64,000 nucleotides of DNA from Nocardioidaceae bacterium (GCA_030447865.1 JAUJOD010000001.1:310001-374000); one strand, 5' to 3'. Shown: positions 1 to 12,014, counted from the stretch's first letter. A program made the numbers and translations. The notes: generated by a model not told the origin, from the sequence alone.

Positions 1-422
1 GCGAAGACGTAGTTGCTGAACAGCAGTCGAGCAACTCCCGGCACGTTCCCGTCGATGTTGGCCTCGTCGAGCCCGACGACCGCGCCGACGGTGACTTGGG
101 CGAGTCCGGCGACGAGGACGATCGCGAACAGCAGCCCCACGGCGATCGCGAGTAACCGTTGGCCGCGCAGCGTCTCGACCAACGAGTCCGAGGCGTCGAC
201 GCCGACGAGCATCAGTACGAAGAGGAACAGCATCAGCACGGCACCGGTGTAGACGATGATCTGCACTGCGAACAGGAACGGCGCGTCCTGCGCGGCGTAC
301 AGAATGGCCAGCGACACCATGACGACGGCCAGCATCAGCGCGGAGTGGACAGCCTTGCGCGACACCACCATGCCGAGCGCGCACACCACCATCAGCGGTG
401 CGAGGATCCAGAACGCGATCAC
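1..422 (-). CDS. nuoJ: NADH-quinone oxidoreductase subunit J (partial, 3' end beyond window)
   Basis: Membrane subunit of proton-pumping complex I. Reading leftwards from a GTG at 422, the 140 visible codons give a very hydrophobic protein opening with [11 protein letters not shown]. It has three clear membrane segments and the conserved NuoJ stretch around [14 protein letters not shown]. The GTG overlaps the nuoI TGA (GTGA), so translation is probably coupled. It is the tenth and last visible gene of a nuoA-J run on this strand; nuoK-N would be expected beyond base 1. The frame is open to the window edge, so length and C-terminus are unknown. Confidence 0.93.
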   Translation of the reverse strand, partial: MIAFWILAPLMVVCALGMVVSRKAVHSALMLAVVMVSLAILYAAQDAPFLFAVQIIVYTGAVLMLFLFVLMLVGVDASDSLVETLRGQRLLAIAVGLLFAIVLVAGLAQVTVGAVVGLDEANIDGNVPGVARLLFSNYVF

Positions 423-967
423 CGCGGCACCTGCCCGTCGCCGGCGTCGACCGTCGTCGTCTGCGCACCGCGGTAGTAGTCCGCCTCGGCACCGAGCCGC
501 ATGTCGTGCGGTGGCTCCTCCATACCCGGCAGCAGCGGCGCCAGCAGGTCATGCTTCTCATAGATGAGGTCGGCGCGCGAGGAGTCGGCAAGCTCGTACT
601 CGTTGGTCATCGTGAGCGCGCGGGTCGGGCAGGCCTCGATGCACAGCCCGCAAAGGATGCAGCGCAGGTAGTTGATCTGGTAGACCCGGCCGTAGCGCTC
701 CCCGGGCGAGAACCGCTCGTCGGCGGTGTTGTCGCCGCCCTCGACGTAGATGGCGTCAGCGGGGCACGCCCACGCGCACAGCTCGCAGCCCACACACTTC
801 TCCAGGCCGTCGGGCCACCGGTTGAGCTGGTGGCGGCCATGGAAGCGAGGGGCAGTCGGCCGCTTCTCGAACGGGTACTCCTCGGTGACGACCCGCTTGA
901 ACATGGTGCGAAACGTGACGCCAAAGCCGGCGATCGGATCCCAGAACTGCTCCTTGACGCTAGCCAC
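419..967 (-). CDS. nuoI: NADH-quinone oxidoreductase subunit I (two 4Fe-4S clusters)
   Basis: Peripheral-arm ferredoxin-like subunit that passes electrons through two [4Fe-4S] clusters towards NuoB and the quinone. The 182-aa product carries both motifs: [12 protein letters not shown] (Cys 58, 61, 64, 68) and [12 protein letters not shown] (Cys 103, 106, 109, 113). I chose the GTG at 967 because it has an AGGAG-type site just upstream and gives the expected start just before KEQFWDP; the frame stays open further upstream but runs into nuoH coding sequence. It overlaps the end of nuoH by 8 bp and the nuoJ start by 4 bp. Confidence 0.95.
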   Translation of the reverse strand: MASVKEQFWDPIAGFGVTFRTMFKRVVTEEYPFEKRPTAPRFHGRHQLNRWPDGLEKCVGCELCAWACPADAIYVEGGDNTADERFSPGERYGRVYQINYLRCILCGLCIEACPTRALTMTNEYELADSSRADLIYEKHDLLAPLLPGMEEPPHDMRLGAEADYYRGAQTTTVDAGDGQVPR

Positions 968-2234
968 GGATGCTCTCCTGTTCCCGCACCGGCGGCACCG
1001 GATAGCCGCCGGCGAACGCGTCGTCGTCGGACCCCGTCCGCGCCGCCCGCTTCTCCGCCTTCTCCGCGGTGTCGTCGGAGTCGTCGTCGCCGACGAAGCT
1101 GAGCAGGACGACCACGAGCACGGCTGCCGCGGCTGCGCCGAGGAGATAGCGCTGGTCGATTGGCCCCTCGAGCGTGACGGCACGGACGGTTGCCACCAGG
1201 ATTGTCCAGATGAGCGCCCCGGGAATCAGCCACTTCCAGCCGAACTGCATGAACTGGTCGTAGCGCAACCGCGGCAGCGTGCCACGCAGCCACACGAAGA
1301 TGAACACGAAGAACATCACCTTGCCCAGGAACCACAGCACCGGCCAGTAACCGGAGTTGGCGCCGTCCCACAGCGACAGCGGCCAGGGCGCACGCCAGCC
1401 GCCCAGGAACATCGTGGTTGCCAGCATCGACACCGTCACCATGTTGATGTACTCGGCAAGGAAGAAGAACGCGAACTTGATCGAGGAGTACTCCGTGTGG
1501 AAACCGCCGACCAGCTCGCCCTCCGCCTCGGCAAGGTCGAACGGCGCCCGGTTGGTCTCGCCCACCATCGAGATCGTGTAGATCACGAACGACGGGAACA
1601 AGATGACGCCGAACCACCAGTCGCTTTGGGCCGCCACGATCCCCGACGTCGACATCGAGCCGGCGTACAGGAACACCGCGACCAGCGACAGGCCCATCGC
1701 CACCTCGTAGGAGATCACCTGAGCCGACGACCGCAGCGCACCGAGCAGCGAGTACGTCGATCCGGACGACCAGCCGGCGAGCACGATGCCGTAGACGCCG
1801 ATCGAGGCGATGGCGAGGATGTAGAGCACACCCACCGGCAGGTCGGTGAGCTGTAGCGGCGTGGTCACGTCGCTGAACGGGACGTCGACAACCGGACCGA
1901 ACGGGATGACTGCGACAGCCATGAAGGCGGGGATCGCCGCGAGCAGCGGCGCGGCGATGTAGATGACCTTGTCGGCCGCCCGGGGGACGATGTCTTCCTT
2001 GAGCATCAGCTTCACGCCGTCGGCGAGGCTCTGCAGCAGCCCGAACGGTCCATGCACGTTGGGTCCCAGCCGGTTCTGCATGCGGGCGACGAGCCGGCGC
2101 TCGAGCCAGATGTTGAACAAGGTGAACACCAACAAGATGGTGAACGCCAGCACGACCTTGATCAGGATGACCCACCACGGGTCGTGACCGAAGGCGTTCA
2201 GCTGGTGGTCGCTCGCAACCGGCAGCGTGGGCAT
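960..2234 (-). CDS. nuoH: NADH-quinone oxidoreductase subunit H
   Basis: Membrane subunit at the junction of the two arms of complex I, forming part of the quinone site. The 424-aa protein has eight or more hydrophobic segments and the family signatures [15 protein letters not shown] (residues about 45-59) and [20 protein letters not shown]. It is longer than typical NuoH (about 325 aa). The last 60 or so residues are a polar tail rich in Asp, Glu and Lys after a final membrane segment, a feature of actinobacterial NuoH. The ATG overlaps the nuoG TGA as TGATG. Confidence 0.96.
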   Translation of the reverse strand: MPTLPVASDHQLNAFGHDPWWVILIKVVLAFTILLVFTLFNIWLERRLVARMQNRLGPNVHGPFGLLQSLADGVKLMLKEDIVPRAADKVIYIAAPLLAAIPAFMAVAVIPFGPVVDVPFSDVTTPLQLTDLPVGVLYILAIASIGVYGIVLAGWSSGSTYSLLGALRSSAQVISYEVAMGLSLVAVFLYAGSMSTSGIVAAQSDWWFGVILFPSFVIYTISMVGETNRAPFDLAEAEGELVGGFHTEYSSIKFAFFFLAEYINMVTVSMLATTMFLGGWRAPWPLSLWDGANSGYWPVLWFLGKVMFFVFIFVWLRGTLPRLRYDQFMQFGWKWLIPGALIWTILVATVRAVTLEGPIDQRYLLGAAAAAVLVVVLLSFVGDDDSDDTAEKAEKRAARTGSDDDAFAGGYPVPPVREQESIRG

Positions 2235-4639
2235 CAGGTGCTACCTCCCTCGACGCGGACGACCGACCCCGCCCCCGCCCGCAGGTCGCGGTGCAGGTTG
2301 GCGCCGCCGGAGTTCGTCGGCGCCCAGACCACGTCGTCGGCGATGTCGCCGACCATCCAGGGCAGCGAGACAGTTGCTGCGTCGGTCCGGAGCACCACCC
2401 GGCTACCCGAAGTCAGCCCGAGCCGGTTCCTCGTCGCCGGTGAGATGACCGCGGCCGGGTTGCGAGCGGTCGCTTGCAGGTGCGGCTCGTTGTCGACAGC
2501 TCTGCTGTCATCGATCAGCAACCGCCAGGTGGACAGCACCGCCGAGCCGTCGGCTGGTGTGCGGCCCGCGCCGGGCTCCCGGGGTTGGAACTGCGGGCGG
2601 TCACCGTCCCAGGGCCCGAGCTCGATCATCTCCGCCCGGGCCTGCTCGCTCGTTCGGAAGCCGAGCGGGGAGTCGAGCTCCTCGGCGATCCCGGCCAGCA
2701 CGCGGACGTCGGTGAGGGCTGAGGAGTTGATCACCGCCGGGAACGGGCGTAACCGGCCTTCCCAGTTGACGAAGGCTCCCGCCTTCTCCTCAGTCGTCGC
2801 CACCGGCAAGATGACGTCGGCCCGCTCGGTTACGGCTGAGGTACGAACCTCGAGGCTGACCAGGAAGTCGACCCTGTCCAGCGCCTGCAGGGCGAGCGCG
2901 GGGTCGGCCAGGTCGTCCACTTCGACCCCGCCCACCACCAGCGCGCGCAGCTCACCTGCGGCGGCGCCCGTCAGCATCTGGTTGGTGTCGCGGCCCGGTG
3001 CCGATGGCAGCCTGTCGAGCCCCCATGCCGTTGCCACGTCGACCCGGGCGCCGGCGTCGGAGAGCGGCCGACCACCGGGCAGCAGGTTGGGCAGCAGCCC
3101 GGTCTCGAGCGACCCCCGCTCCCCGGCCCGGCGGGGCACCCACGCCAGCTTGGCGCCGGTGGACGCGGCCAGCGCCGCGACGGCGCTCAGCGTTCCCGGA
3201 GAGGTAGCCATCCGCTCCCCGACGAGGATGATGCCGCCTGCGTCGAGGGCTACCTCGCCGGAGTGCTGCACCGACGCGACAACGCTCGCCTCGGCTCCCG
3301 GCGTGGCGCGCAGCAGCGTGCCGCCCACCTTGTGCAGTCCGCGGGAGGTGTGGGACGCGATCGAGTAGACGCGAGTGCCGGAGGTCCGCGCGCCCTTGCG
3401 CAGCCGCAGGAACAGGATCGGCGACTCCTCCTCCGGCTCGAAACCGACGAGCAGTACGGCGCTTGCGTGCTCCAGCTCGTCGTACGACGCCGCCGGGCGC
3501 GCCGCGACGAAGGCGGCGAGGAAGTCGGCCTCCTCGCTCGAGAGTGGGCGGGCCCGGAAGTCGACGTTGTTGGTGCCGAGAACGGCGCGGGCGAACTTCC
3601 CGTACGCGTACGCGTCCTCGTTGGTCAGCCGGCCGCCTGCCAGCACGCCAACCGACCCTTGCGCAGCCGCGAGCCCCCGAGCGGCGACCGCGAACGCCTC
3701 CGGCCAGGAGGCGGGGCGCATGTCGCCGGTGTCGTCGTCACGGACCATCGGGCGGGTGAGCCGGTCGTCCAGCCGCGCTGACATGAACGCGAACCTGCCC
3801 TTGTCGCAGTTCCACTCCTCGTTGACATGCGGGTCATTACCAGCGAGCCGGCGGGTGACCTTGCCACGCCGATGGTCGATGCGCAGCGCACACCCAGAGG
3901 CGCAGTGCTCACACACCGACGGCGTCGACACCAGGTCGAAGGGCCGGGCCCGGAACCGGTAGGCGGCGGAGGTCAGCGCCCCGACTGGGCAGATCTGGAT
4001 GGTGTTGCCGGAGAAGTAGGACTCGAACGGCTCCTTCTCGTAGATGCCGACCTGCTGCATCGGTCCGCGCTCCAGCATCTCGATGAACGGGTCACCGGCG
4101 ATCTGCTCGCTGAAGCGGGTGCACCGCGCGCACAGCACGCAGCGCTCGCGGTCGAGCAGCACCTCCGCGGAGATGGCAATCGGCTTGACGAACGTTCGCT
4201 TCGTCTCGACGAACCGGCTCTCGCCTCGCCCGTTGGTGAGCGCCTGGTTCTGGAGCGGGCACTCACCTCCCTTGTCGCACACCGGGCAGTCGAGCGGATG
4301 GTTGATCAGCAGGAACTCGATGTTTCCCTGCTGCGCCTTGTCGGCCACCGGCGAGCTGTGCTGAGTGCGCACCACCATGCCCTGGGCCACCGTGAGCGTG
4401 CACGAGGCCTGCGGCTTCGGTTGCGGACGCCCGTTGCCCGCGTCGGGGATCTCCACCAGGCACTGCCGGCAGGCACCGACCGGCTCGAGCAGCGGGTGGT
4501 CACAGAACCGGGGGATCTGGATGCCGATCTGCTCTGCCGCGCGGATCACCAACGTGCCCTCAGGGACCGTCACCTCGACGTCGTCGATGGTCAAGGTCAC
4601 CGTCTTGACGATCTGGTTCGTCGCGACGTCCGCCGTCAT
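2234..4639 (-). CDS. nuoG: NADH-quinone oxidoreductase subunit G
   Basis: Large iron-sulfur subunit of the NADH-oxidising arm. Of 801 residues, the first 85 or so form a 2Fe-2S ferredoxin domain ([15 protein letters not shown]). Next come the NuoG-type cysteine/histidine cluster ligands ([14 protein letters not shown], then CVLCARC). A molybdopterin-oxidoreductase-like domain begins at [10 protein letters not shown] and retains the extra N7-type cluster Cys set. The ATG at 4639 overlaps the nuoF stop as ATGA and gives the usual short N-terminus; the frame continues upstream only through nuoF coding sequence. No active-site molybdenum cofactor function is expected in NuoG. Confidence 0.95.
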   Translation of the reverse strand: MTADVATNQIVKTVTLTIDDVEVTVPEGTLVIRAAEQIGIQIPRFCDHPLLEPVGACRQCLVEIPDAGNGRPQPKPQASCTLTVAQGMVVRTQHSSPVADKAQQGNIEFLLINHPLDCPVCDKGGECPLQNQALTNGRGESRFVETKRTFVKPIAISAEVLLDRERCVLCARCTRFSEQIAGDPFIEMLERGPMQQVGIYEKEPFESYFSGNTIQICPVGALTSAAYRFRARPFDLVSTPSVCEHCASGCALRIDHRRGKVTRRLAGNDPHVNEEWNCDKGRFAFMSARLDDRLTRPMVRDDDTGDMRPASWPEAFAVAARGLAAAQGSVGVLAGGRLTNEDAYAYGKFARAVLGTNNVDFRARPLSSEEADFLAAFVAARPAASYDELEHASAVLLVGFEPEEESPILFLRLRKGARTSGTRVYSIASHTSRGLHKVGGTLLRATPGAEASVVASVQHSGEVALDAGGIILVGERMATSPGTLSAVAALAASTGAKLAWVPRRAGERGSLETGLLPNLLPGGRPLSDAGARVDVATAWGLDRLPSAPGRDTNQMLTGAAAGELRALVVGGVEVDDLADPALALQALDRVDFLVSLEVRTSAVTERADVILPVATTEEKAGAFVNWEGRLRPFPAVINSSALTDVRVLAGIAEELDSPLGFRTSEQARAEMIELGPWDGDRPQFQPREPGAGRTPADGSAVLSTWRLLIDDSRAVDNEPHLQATARNPAAVISPATRNRLGLTSGSRVVLRTDAATVSLPWMVGDIADDVVWAPTNSGGANLHRDLRAGAGSVVRVEGGST

Positions 4640-5946
4640 GCGGGGACTCGCTCGGCAGCGAACAAGGTGGCCGCCTCGGCGTCGAAGGGACACCCACCAT
4701 GAGTCAGGTGGGCGAGGTACTCGTCGCGGAAGTACTGAATCGATGAGGTGATCGGCGAGGTGGCGCCGTCGCCCAGCGCGCAGAACGACCTACCGAGGAT
4801 GTTGTCGCACAGGTCGACGAGCTGGTCGAGGTCGGCTTCGGTACCGTCGCCACGCTCGAGGCGCGCCAGTGTCTGCACCAGCCACCAGGTGCCCTCCCGG
4901 CACGGCGTGCACTTGCCGCACGACTCGTGCTTGTAGAACTCGGTCCAGCGCAGCACTGCCCGAACCACGCAGGTCGTGTCGTCGAAGATCTGCAAGGCTT
5001 TGGTGCCGAGCATCGACCCCGCCTCCCCGACTGCCTCGTAGTCCAGCGGTACATCGAGGTGCTCGGCGGTGAGAATCGGGGTGGAGGAGCCACCCGGGGT
5101 CCAAAACTTCAGCTCATGGCCGTCGCGGACGCCGCCGGACAGCTCGAGCAGCTCCCGCAGCGTGATGCCGAGTGGCGCCTCATACTGGCCGGGTCCGTTC
5201 ACGTGGCCAGAGAGCGAGTACAGCGTCATCCCCTTGCTCTTCTCGGTGCCCATGCTGGCGAACCACTCGGCGCCATTCGCGACGATGCAGGGCACCGACG
5301 CGATCGACTCGACGTTGTTGATGACGGTCGGGCACGCGTACAGGCCGGCCACCGCTGGGAACGGCGGGCGTAGCCGCGGCTGCCCCCGGCGGCCTTCGAG
5401 CGAGTCGAGCATCGCGGTCTCCTCGCCGCAGATGTACGCCCCCGCGCCAGCGTGCACGACAAGCTCGAGGTCGTAGCCGGAGTCGTGGATGTTCGTGCCG
5501 AGGTGGCCGGCGTGGTAGGCCTCTTGCACGGCGCGCTGCAGCCGACGGATGACGTGCAGCACCTCACCGCGCACGTAGATGAACGCGTGCGTCGCCCGGA
5601 TCGCGTACGACGAGATGATGACGCCCTCGACCAGCGTGTGCGGGGTCGCCAGCATCAGCGGGATGTCCTTGCAGGTGCCCGGCTCGGACTCGTCGGCGTT
5701 GACGACCAGGTAGTGCGGCTTGTCGTCGCCTTGAGGGATGAAGCCCCATTTCATGCCGGTGGGGAAGCCGGCTCCCCCGCGACCGCGCAGGCCGGAGTCC
5801 TTGACCAGCTCGATGAGCTCGTCGGGTTGGGCTGTCAGCGCCTTCTTGAGCGCCTGGTAGCCACCAGCGCGCTCGTATGCGCGCAGCGTCCAGGCCCGGT
5901 CGGTGTCCCAGTCGTCGCTCAGCACCGGGGTCAAGGTGTCGGTCAT
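4636..5946 (-). CDS. nuoF: NADH-quinone oxidoreductase subunit F (NADH/FMN subunit)
   Basis: Binds NADH and FMN and takes the hydride that starts complex I electron transfer. The 436-aa product has the FMN/NADH glycine-rich motif [10 protein letters not shown] at 55-64. The C-terminal 4Fe-4S (N3) ligands are [12 protein letters not shown] (Cys 343, 346, 349) with Cys 389 in [11 protein letters not shown]. Length is normal for the family. The ATG at 5946 overlaps the nuoE TGA by 4 bp. Confidence 0.97.
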   Translation of the reverse strand: MTDTLTPVLSDDWDTDRAWTLRAYERAGGYQALKKALTAQPDELIELVKDSGLRGRGGAGFPTGMKWGFIPQGDDKPHYLVVNADESEPGTCKDIPLMLATPHTLVEGVIISSYAIRATHAFIYVRGEVLHVIRRLQRAVQEAYHAGHLGTNIHDSGYDLELVVHAGAGAYICGEETAMLDSLEGRRGQPRLRPPFPAVAGLYACPTVINNVESIASVPCIVANGAEWFASMGTEKSKGMTLYSLSGHVNGPGQYEAPLGITLRELLELSGGVRDGHELKFWTPGGSSTPILTAEHLDVPLDYEAVGEAGSMLGTKALQIFDDTTCVVRAVLRWTEFYKHESCGKCTPCREGTWWLVQTLARLERGDGTEADLDQLVDLCDNILGRSFCALGDGATSPITSSIQYFRDEYLAHLTHGGCPFDAEAATLFAAERVPA

Positions 5947-6766
5947 GAGCTGCCCTCCCCGCTGTGCTTGTCGACATCGATGGGCTCGTCGGTCTTGCCC
6001 CCGACGACGTCGGCGGGTGACTCGTCCAGCTTTGACTCCGACTCGGCTCGGGTGGTGTCGGCCTGCTCGGCGGCACCCACCTTAGTGGCGGCGCCACCGT
6101 CTCCTGTCGCGCGCCCAGCATCTGGTGCGGGCGCTTTCCAGCCACGCTCCCGGGCCAGCTTCAGTCCCGCCAGGGTTGCCGGTCCGGCGGCCGGCCCCTC
6201 ATCGGCGCGGTCGTCGGGGAATCCGGCGAGCACTCGCTCGGCCTCGCGCCAGGTGCAGACTCGCGCACCGCGGGTAGCCTGCACGGTCTGGCCGGCTCGT
6301 AGGTCGTCGACCAGCTGCACGGCGGACTCAGGCGTTTGGTTGTCGAAGAACTCCCAGTTGACCATGACGACAGGGGCGTAGTCGCAGGCGGCGTTGCACT
6401 CGACGTGCTCAAGGGTGATGACGCCGTCGTCGGTCGTCTCGTCGTTTCCAACCCCGAGGTGGTCCTTGAGCCGGTCGAAGATGACGTCGCCGCCCATCAC
6501 CGCGCACAACGTGTTCGTGCAGACGCCCACGTAGTACGTGCCCACCGGGCGTCGCTTGTACATCGTGTAGAAGGTCGCCACGGCTGAGACCTCAGCCGCG
6601 GTGAGTCCGAGTACGGCGGCGCAGGTCTCGATGCCCTCCGCCGTGACGTAGCCCTCGACGCTTTGCAGCAGGTGCAGCATCGGCAGCAGCGCCGATTGTG
6701 GTTCGGGGTAGCGGGCGATCAGCTCGCGCATCTCTGCCAGCGTGCCCTCGGTGATCTGGGCGCTCA

Positions 6767-6767
<1 letters not shown>
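5943..6767 (-). CDS. nuoE: NADH-quinone oxidoreductase subunit E, with C-terminal extension
   Basis: Thioredoxin-fold 2Fe-2S subunit that works with NuoF. Cluster ligands are Cys 83 and 88 (VCTNTLCAV) and Cys 124 and 128 (VECNAACDY). The protein is 274 aa, whereas the core domain needs about 165. Residues from about 205 form a polar, low-complexity tail rich in Ala, Gly, Asp, Glu and Ser. Such tails occur in other actinobacterial NuoE proteins, but its role is unknown. The start overlaps the nuoD stop as TGATG. Confidence 0.95.
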
Positions 6768-8112
<1,345 letters not shown>

Positions 8113-8113
<1 letters not shown>

Positions 8114-8964
8114 CAGCTGTAGGACCTCCGCTGGTCGGGTGGCGGGATCATCGCGCCCTTGTACTCCACCGGGACGCCACCGAGGGGGTAGTCCTTGCGC
8201 TGGGGATGTCCGGGCCAGTCGTCGGGCATCTCGATGCGGGTGAGCGCGGGGTGACCGTCGAACACGATGCCGAAGAAGTCGAACGTCTCGCGCTCGTGCC
8301 AGTCGTTGGTCGGGTACACCGACACCACCGACGGGATGTGCGGGTCGGCCTCTGGACAGGTGACCTCGACCCGGATCCGACGGTTGTGAGTCATCGAGAG
8401 CAGGTGGTAGACCGCGTGCAGCTCAGCGCCTAGCTCGTTGGGGAAGTGCACGCCACTGACCCCGGAGCAGAACTCGAACCGCAGCTGGGGGTCGTCACGG
8501 AGCTGCTGCACCACCTCGACGAGCCGCTCCCGCTTGACGTGGAAGGTGATCTCGCCACGGTGGACGACGACCTTGTCGAGCGCATCGGGAAGGCCGCTCG
8601 ACTTCAGCACTGCCTCGAGGCGGTCAGCCGCGGCGTCAAACCACCCGCCGTACGGCCGCTCCGTGGCACCGGGGATGGCGACCTGACGGACCAGCCCGTC
8701 GAAGCCGGAGGTGTCGCCGGTGCCTTCCGCACCGAACATGCCGTGCCGCACGTCAACGACATCGAGGTCCTGACGCGGCGGCAGCGGTCCTGGGTCGTCG
8801 CTGAGGATCACCGACTTGTCGTTGAGCGACTTGTCCTGGATGGAGCGCTCCGCAGCTGGCTTGTCGCGCATCGACCGCTCGCCGACGGGTTCTTCGGGTA
8901 CGCCGCTGGGCTGGCCGGCCGGCGGCGGCTCGGCAGGCCTGTTCTCGGAGCTGCTGTCGCTCAC
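8113..8964 (-). CDS. nuoC: NADH-quinone oxidoreductase subunit C, with N-terminal extension
   Basis: 30-kDa-type peripheral subunit. The conserved domain starts near residue 115 and includes the signature [20 protein letters not shown], followed by the C-terminal [12 protein letters not shown]. The first 110 residues are an unusual hydrophilic leader. They contain imperfect short repeats built on ERSMRDK, ERSIQDK and LNDKS. The GTG at 8964 overlaps the nuoB stop as GTGA, so this long leader is probably genuine; a shorter internal start cannot be excluded. Confidence 0.93.
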
Positions 8965-9515
8965 CGCAGCAACCCCCTCATCTCGGTGGTCGGGGTCGCT
9001 ACCAGCGCAGCCTGCTCGCGCTCCTCGATCTCGACCTGGCGGTGAGCGCCGAGCTTGGAGTGCTGGATGTTGTCGTGCAGCTTCAGGATCGAGTCGATGA
9101 GCATCTCAGGGCGAGGCGGGCAGCCCGGGAGGTACATGTCAACCGGTACCACATGGTCGACGCCCTGCACGATCGCGTAGTTGTTGAACATGCCTCCACT
9201 GCTTGCGCACACCCCCATGGCAAGCACGTACTTCGGGTTGGCCATCTGGTCATAGATCTGGCGGAGCACCGGAGCCATCTTCTGGCTCACCCGGCCGGCC
9301 ACGATCATCAGGTCGGCCTGGCGGGGCGAGGCGCGAAACACCTCCATGCCGAAGCGGGCCAGGTCGTAGCGGGGCCCGCCCGACGTCATCATCTCGATCG
9401 CGCAGCACGCCAACCCGAAGGTGGCCGGCCACAGCGACGCCTTGCGGAAGTAGCCGGCGAGGTCCTCGACCGTCGTCAGCAGCACTCCCGACGGCAGCTT
9501 GTCCTCAAGACCCAT
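8961..9515 (-). CDS. nuoB: NADH-quinone oxidoreductase subunit B (N2 cluster)
   Basis: Carries cluster N2, the last Fe-S centre before quinone. The 184-aa protein has the tandem cysteines in [11 protein letters not shown] (37, 38), Cys 103 in MGVCASSGG and Cys 132 in [10 protein letters not shown]. These are the four N2 ligands. Length and start (ATG at 9515) match the family. There is a 22-bp gap to nuoA. Confidence 0.97.
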   Translation of the reverse strand: MGLEDKLPSGVLLTTVEDLAGYFRKASLWPATFGLACCAIEMMTSGGPRYDLARFGMEVFRASPRQADLMIVAGRVSQKMAPVLRQIYDQMANPKYVLAMGVCASSGGMFNNYAIVQGVDHVVPVDMYLPGCPPRPEMLIDSILKLHDNIQHSKLGAHRQVEIEEREQAALVATPTTEMRGLLR

Positions 9516-9537
9516 GGGTTCTCACCTCTCCCCGTCG

Positions 9538-9897
9538 CTAGTCCCACTCGAGACCGCCGCGCCGCCACACGTAGGCGTAGGCGACGAAAATCGTGGCGAT
9601 GAACAGGACCATCTCGACGAGCCCGAAAAGCTTCATGCTGTCGAAGTACACAGCCCACGGGAACAAGAAGATGATCTCGATGTCGAAGATGATGAACAGC
9701 ATGGCGGTGATGTAGTACTTGACCGGAAACTTCCCGCCGCCGATCGGCTGGGGCGTCGGCTGAATGCCGCACTCGTAGGAGTCGAGCTTGGCGCGGTTGT
9801 AGCGCTTGGGTCCCAACATGGAGCTGGCGGCGACGGAGAAGATCGCGAAACCGGCGGCCAGGACACCGAGACCGATGATCGGTAGGTAGGGATTCAC
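9538..9897 (-). CDS. nuoA: NADH-quinone oxidoreductase subunit A
   Basis: Small membrane subunit, 119 aa with three hydrophobic segments and the NuoA signatures YECGIQPTPQPIG and FDIEIIFLFPWA. The start is a GTG at 9897, preceded by a GAGAGGGG stretch about 9-16 bases upstream; the nearby ATG at 9905 is out of frame. First gene of the nuo operon on this strand. Confidence 0.95.
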   Translation of the reverse strand: MNPYLPIIGLGVLAAGFAIFSVAASSMLGPKRYNRAKLDSYECGIQPTPQPIGGGKFPVKYYITAMLFIIFDIEIIFLFPWAVYFDSMKLFGLVEMVLFIATIFVAYAYVWRRGGLEWD

Positions 9898-9951
9898 GCC
9901 GTCATGCCCCTCTCGTTGCGGATGGAGCCGGTGCCGGAAACACGTCGTGCC

Positions 9952-9957
9952 ATCTTA
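9952..9957 (-). promoter_or_regulatory. Candidate -10 element of the nuo operon
   Basis: The 73-bp gap between the upstream oxidoreductase gene and nuoA contains TAAGAT on the minus strand, 54 bases before the nuoA GTG. No good -35 lies 17 bases further up, so this is weak. No Rex-type TTGTGAAC motif was seen in the gap. Confidence 0.25.
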
Positions 9958-9970
9958 GAGCCGCCCTCCA

Positions 9971-11284
9971 TCACGCCGTTGGGGTGACCTTGGACAGGCC
10001 GTTGATGATGCGGTCCATCGCGTCACCGTCGCGAGGGTCGGTCAGATTGGCGAGCAGCTTCAGCGTGAAGCGCATCAGCGTCGGCCGCGGCAGCCCGTAG
10101 CGGGTGGCGAGTCGCATGACGTCGGGGTTGCCGATGATCTTCACGAAGACGCGCCCGAGCGTGTAGTAGCCGCCGTACCGGGACTCCAGGGCGGTGACGT
10201 ATCCCTGCAGGGTCCGCTCGCGGGCGGCGGCCGTCGTACGACTGAGCGCCTGGGAGATCACGTCGGCCGCCATCTCGCCGGACTCCATGGCGTAGGCGAT
10301 TCCCTCGCCGTTGAACGGGTTGACCATGCCGCCGGCGTCGCCGACGAGCAGCATGCCGTTCGCGTAGTGCGGTTTGCGGTTGAAGCCCATGGGGAGTGCC
10401 GCGCCCCGGATCGGTGCGGTGCGGTTTGGCTCGCGGAACCCCCACTCCTCCGGGGTGTGGTCGAGCCAGGTACGCAGCAGGTCCTTGTAGTCGACGTGCT
10501 GGAACGCCGCCGAGGTGTTGAGGATGCCGAGGCCGACGTTGGCGGTGCCGTCGCCGACGCCGAAGATCCAGCCGTAGCCGGGCAGCAGGTTGCTGTGGTT
10601 GGGTTCGCCGTCCCACAGCTCCAGCCACGACTCCAGCCAGTCGTCGTCGTGCCGTGGGCTCGTGTAGTAGGTACGGACCGCGACGCCCATCGGTCGGTCG
10701 TCGCGCTTGCGCAAGCCCATCGACAGGCTGAGCCTTGTCGAGTTGCCATCGGCGGCGACCACGATCGGGGCTCGGTAGGTGACCTCGTCGCCGACCTTGC
10801 GGCCTGCCCCGTTCGGAGAATCAGCATCGACGGGCTTAGCGGTCACACCGACGATCGAGCCGGTGGCCTCGTCGAGCACTGGCCCGGTGACCGCCGTACG
10901 CTCGTGCAACCGGGCTCCGGCCTTCTGCGCATGGCGGGACAGGATGTCGTCGAAGTCCAGCCGAGTGCGCACGAGCCCGTAGTCGGGGTAGTCCGCGAGT
11001 TCGGGCCACCGCAGCTGCAGCCGGTGCCCACCCCCGACGATCCGCAGCCCCTGGTTCTTTACCCACTCTGGCTCGTCGAGGTCGATGCCGAGCTGGATGA
11101 GCGACCGTACGGCGCGTGGGGTGAGCCCGTCACCGCATACCTTCTCGCGCGGGAAGGCGGTCTTCTCCAACAGCAGCACGTCGAGCCCGGCCTGGGCGAG
11201 GTAAGCCGCCGCAGTGGAACCACCCGGGCCGGCGCCGACGACGATGACATCAGCCTGCCGATCGGCGGACGACGTCTGCGTCAT
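9971..11284 (-). CDS. Geranylgeranyl-reductase-family FAD oxidoreductase, probable menaquinone side-chain reductase
   Basis: FAD-dependent enzyme of the geranylgeranyl reductase family, 437 aa. The N-terminus has the dinucleotide fold VIVVGAGPGGSTAAA, then the family motif EKVCGDGLTPRAV. The second FAD motif is VGDAGGMVNPFNGEGI. In actinobacteria a member next to menaquinone genes (MenJ in mycobacteria) saturates one isoprene unit of the menaquinone tail. The position between nuo and menG-menF supports that role, but archaeal-lipid-type or chlorophyll-type substrates cannot be excluded from sequence alone. ATG at 11284. Confidence 0.85.
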   Translation of the reverse strand: MTQTSSADRQADVIVVGAGPGGSTAAAYLAQAGLDVLLLEKTAFPREKVCGDGLTPRAVRSLIQLGIDLDEPEWVKNQGLRIVGGGHRLQLRWPELADYPDYGLVRTRLDFDDILSRHAQKAGARLHERTAVTGPVLDEATGSIVGVTAKPVDADSPNGAGRKVGDEVTYRAPIVVAADGNSTRLSLSMGLRKRDDRPMGVAVRTYYTSPRHDDDWLESWLELWDGEPNHSNLLPGYGWIFGVGDGTANVGLGILNTSAAFQHVDYKDLLRTWLDHTPEEWGFREPNRTAPIRGAALPMGFNRKPHYANGMLLVGDAGGMVNPFNGEGIAYAMESGEMAADVISQALSRTTAAARERTLQGYVTALESRYGGYYTLGRVFVKIIGNPDVMRLATRYGLPRPTLMRFTLKLLANLTDPRDGDAMDRIINGLSKVTPTA

Positions 11285-11399
11285 GTCGAGAGTCCTCGCA
11301 GTCAGGCGGTCGGGCGGTGAAAGTGAAAGAATTCACGAGCAGCCTTCCCGGACAGTCTACGACGTGCTGGAACTGCCCAACCACCGCGTCCTGCAACGC

Positions 11400-11831
11400 T
11401 CAGCGTGCTGCGATGCCGTAGGTGTGCTCGACGCGGAGCGTCGCCACCAGCCGCCGGTCGTTGACCATCGCCTTCCGGTACTCGTCCCAGTCCGGGTGGT
11501 CCTCGCCGCGAATCTCGCGGTAGAGCGCGACCAGCTCCTCGACGGCATCGTCGGCCGGCGCGCTCGCCACCGCCGACAGTTCGACGGTGCCTTCGAGTAC
11601 GGCGTACGACCAGCCATCCCGGCTGGAGACCATCAGCGAAGCACGCGGGTCGCGGCGCAGATTGCGCACCTTCGCCCGGTCGTCGGTGACTGACATGCGT
11701 GCTGCGCGGCGCTCGATGTCCAGCGTGTAGTTGACGTTGGACAGCTGCGGGCGGCCATCGCGCTTGATCGTTGCGAGCACACCGAGGTCTCGCCCACTCG
11801 CCAGCTCGAGCAGCGATGCTGAAATGGCCAT
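11400..11831 (-). CDS. PPOX-class F420-dependent oxidoreductase-like protein
   Basis: A 143-aa split-barrel flavin/F420-binding protein. The opening LLELASGRDLGVLATIKRDG, followed by PQLSNVNYTLD, is typical of the F420-dependent PPOX (pyridoxamine-phosphate-oxidase-like) group. Substrate unknown. I start at the ATG at 11831, preceded by AGGA; a TTG two codons further upstream is possible. It lies downstream of two dyad elements that may control it. Confidence 0.8.
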   Translation of the reverse strand: MAISASLLELASGRDLGVLATIKRDGRPQLSNVNYTLDIERRAARMSVTDDRAKVRNLRRDPRASLMVSSRDGWSYAVLEGTVELSAVASAPADDAVEELVALYREIRGEDHPDWDEYRKAMVNDRRLVATLRVEHTYGIAAR

Positions 11832-11934
11832 GTTCAATCCTGTCCCGTCTACTTCGTCGGCGCCTGGTCCAGTGCCGCTGGCTCAAGTGTCGCCTATGGC
11901 TGCGATGGGTTGCTGCGCGCTCGCGGCTCGACCT

Positions 11935-11979
11935 TTTGTGGAGTGTGTCCGGCACCAGGCGCCGGGGATACTCCACAAA
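11935..11979. repeat. Long inverted repeat / hairpin
   Basis: Perfect 10-bp arms TTTGTGGAGT (11935-11944) and ACTCCACAAA (11970-11979) enclose a second stem, CCGGC (11949-11953) with GCCGG (11961-11965). The stems are separated by a symmetrical 4+4 internal loop, and the apical loop is 7 bases. No T-run follows on either strand, so it is not a textbook intrinsic terminator. It could be a terminator of menG, an operator, or a relic of a small repeat element. Confidence 0.55.
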
Positions 11980-11987
11980 CCCCCTTG

Positions 11988-12014
11988 CCAGGGAACGATC
12001 AGATCGACCCCTGG
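11988..12014. promoter_or_regulatory. 27-bp near-perfect dyad, possible operator
   Basis: Left arm CCAGGGAACGATC and right arm GATCGACCCCTGG flank a central A; 11 of 13 positions are complementary. This length and symmetry suit a dimeric repressor site. It lies about 155 bp upstream of the PPOX-class gene start, next to the hairpin at 11935-11979. The regulator is unknown. Confidence 0.4.
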
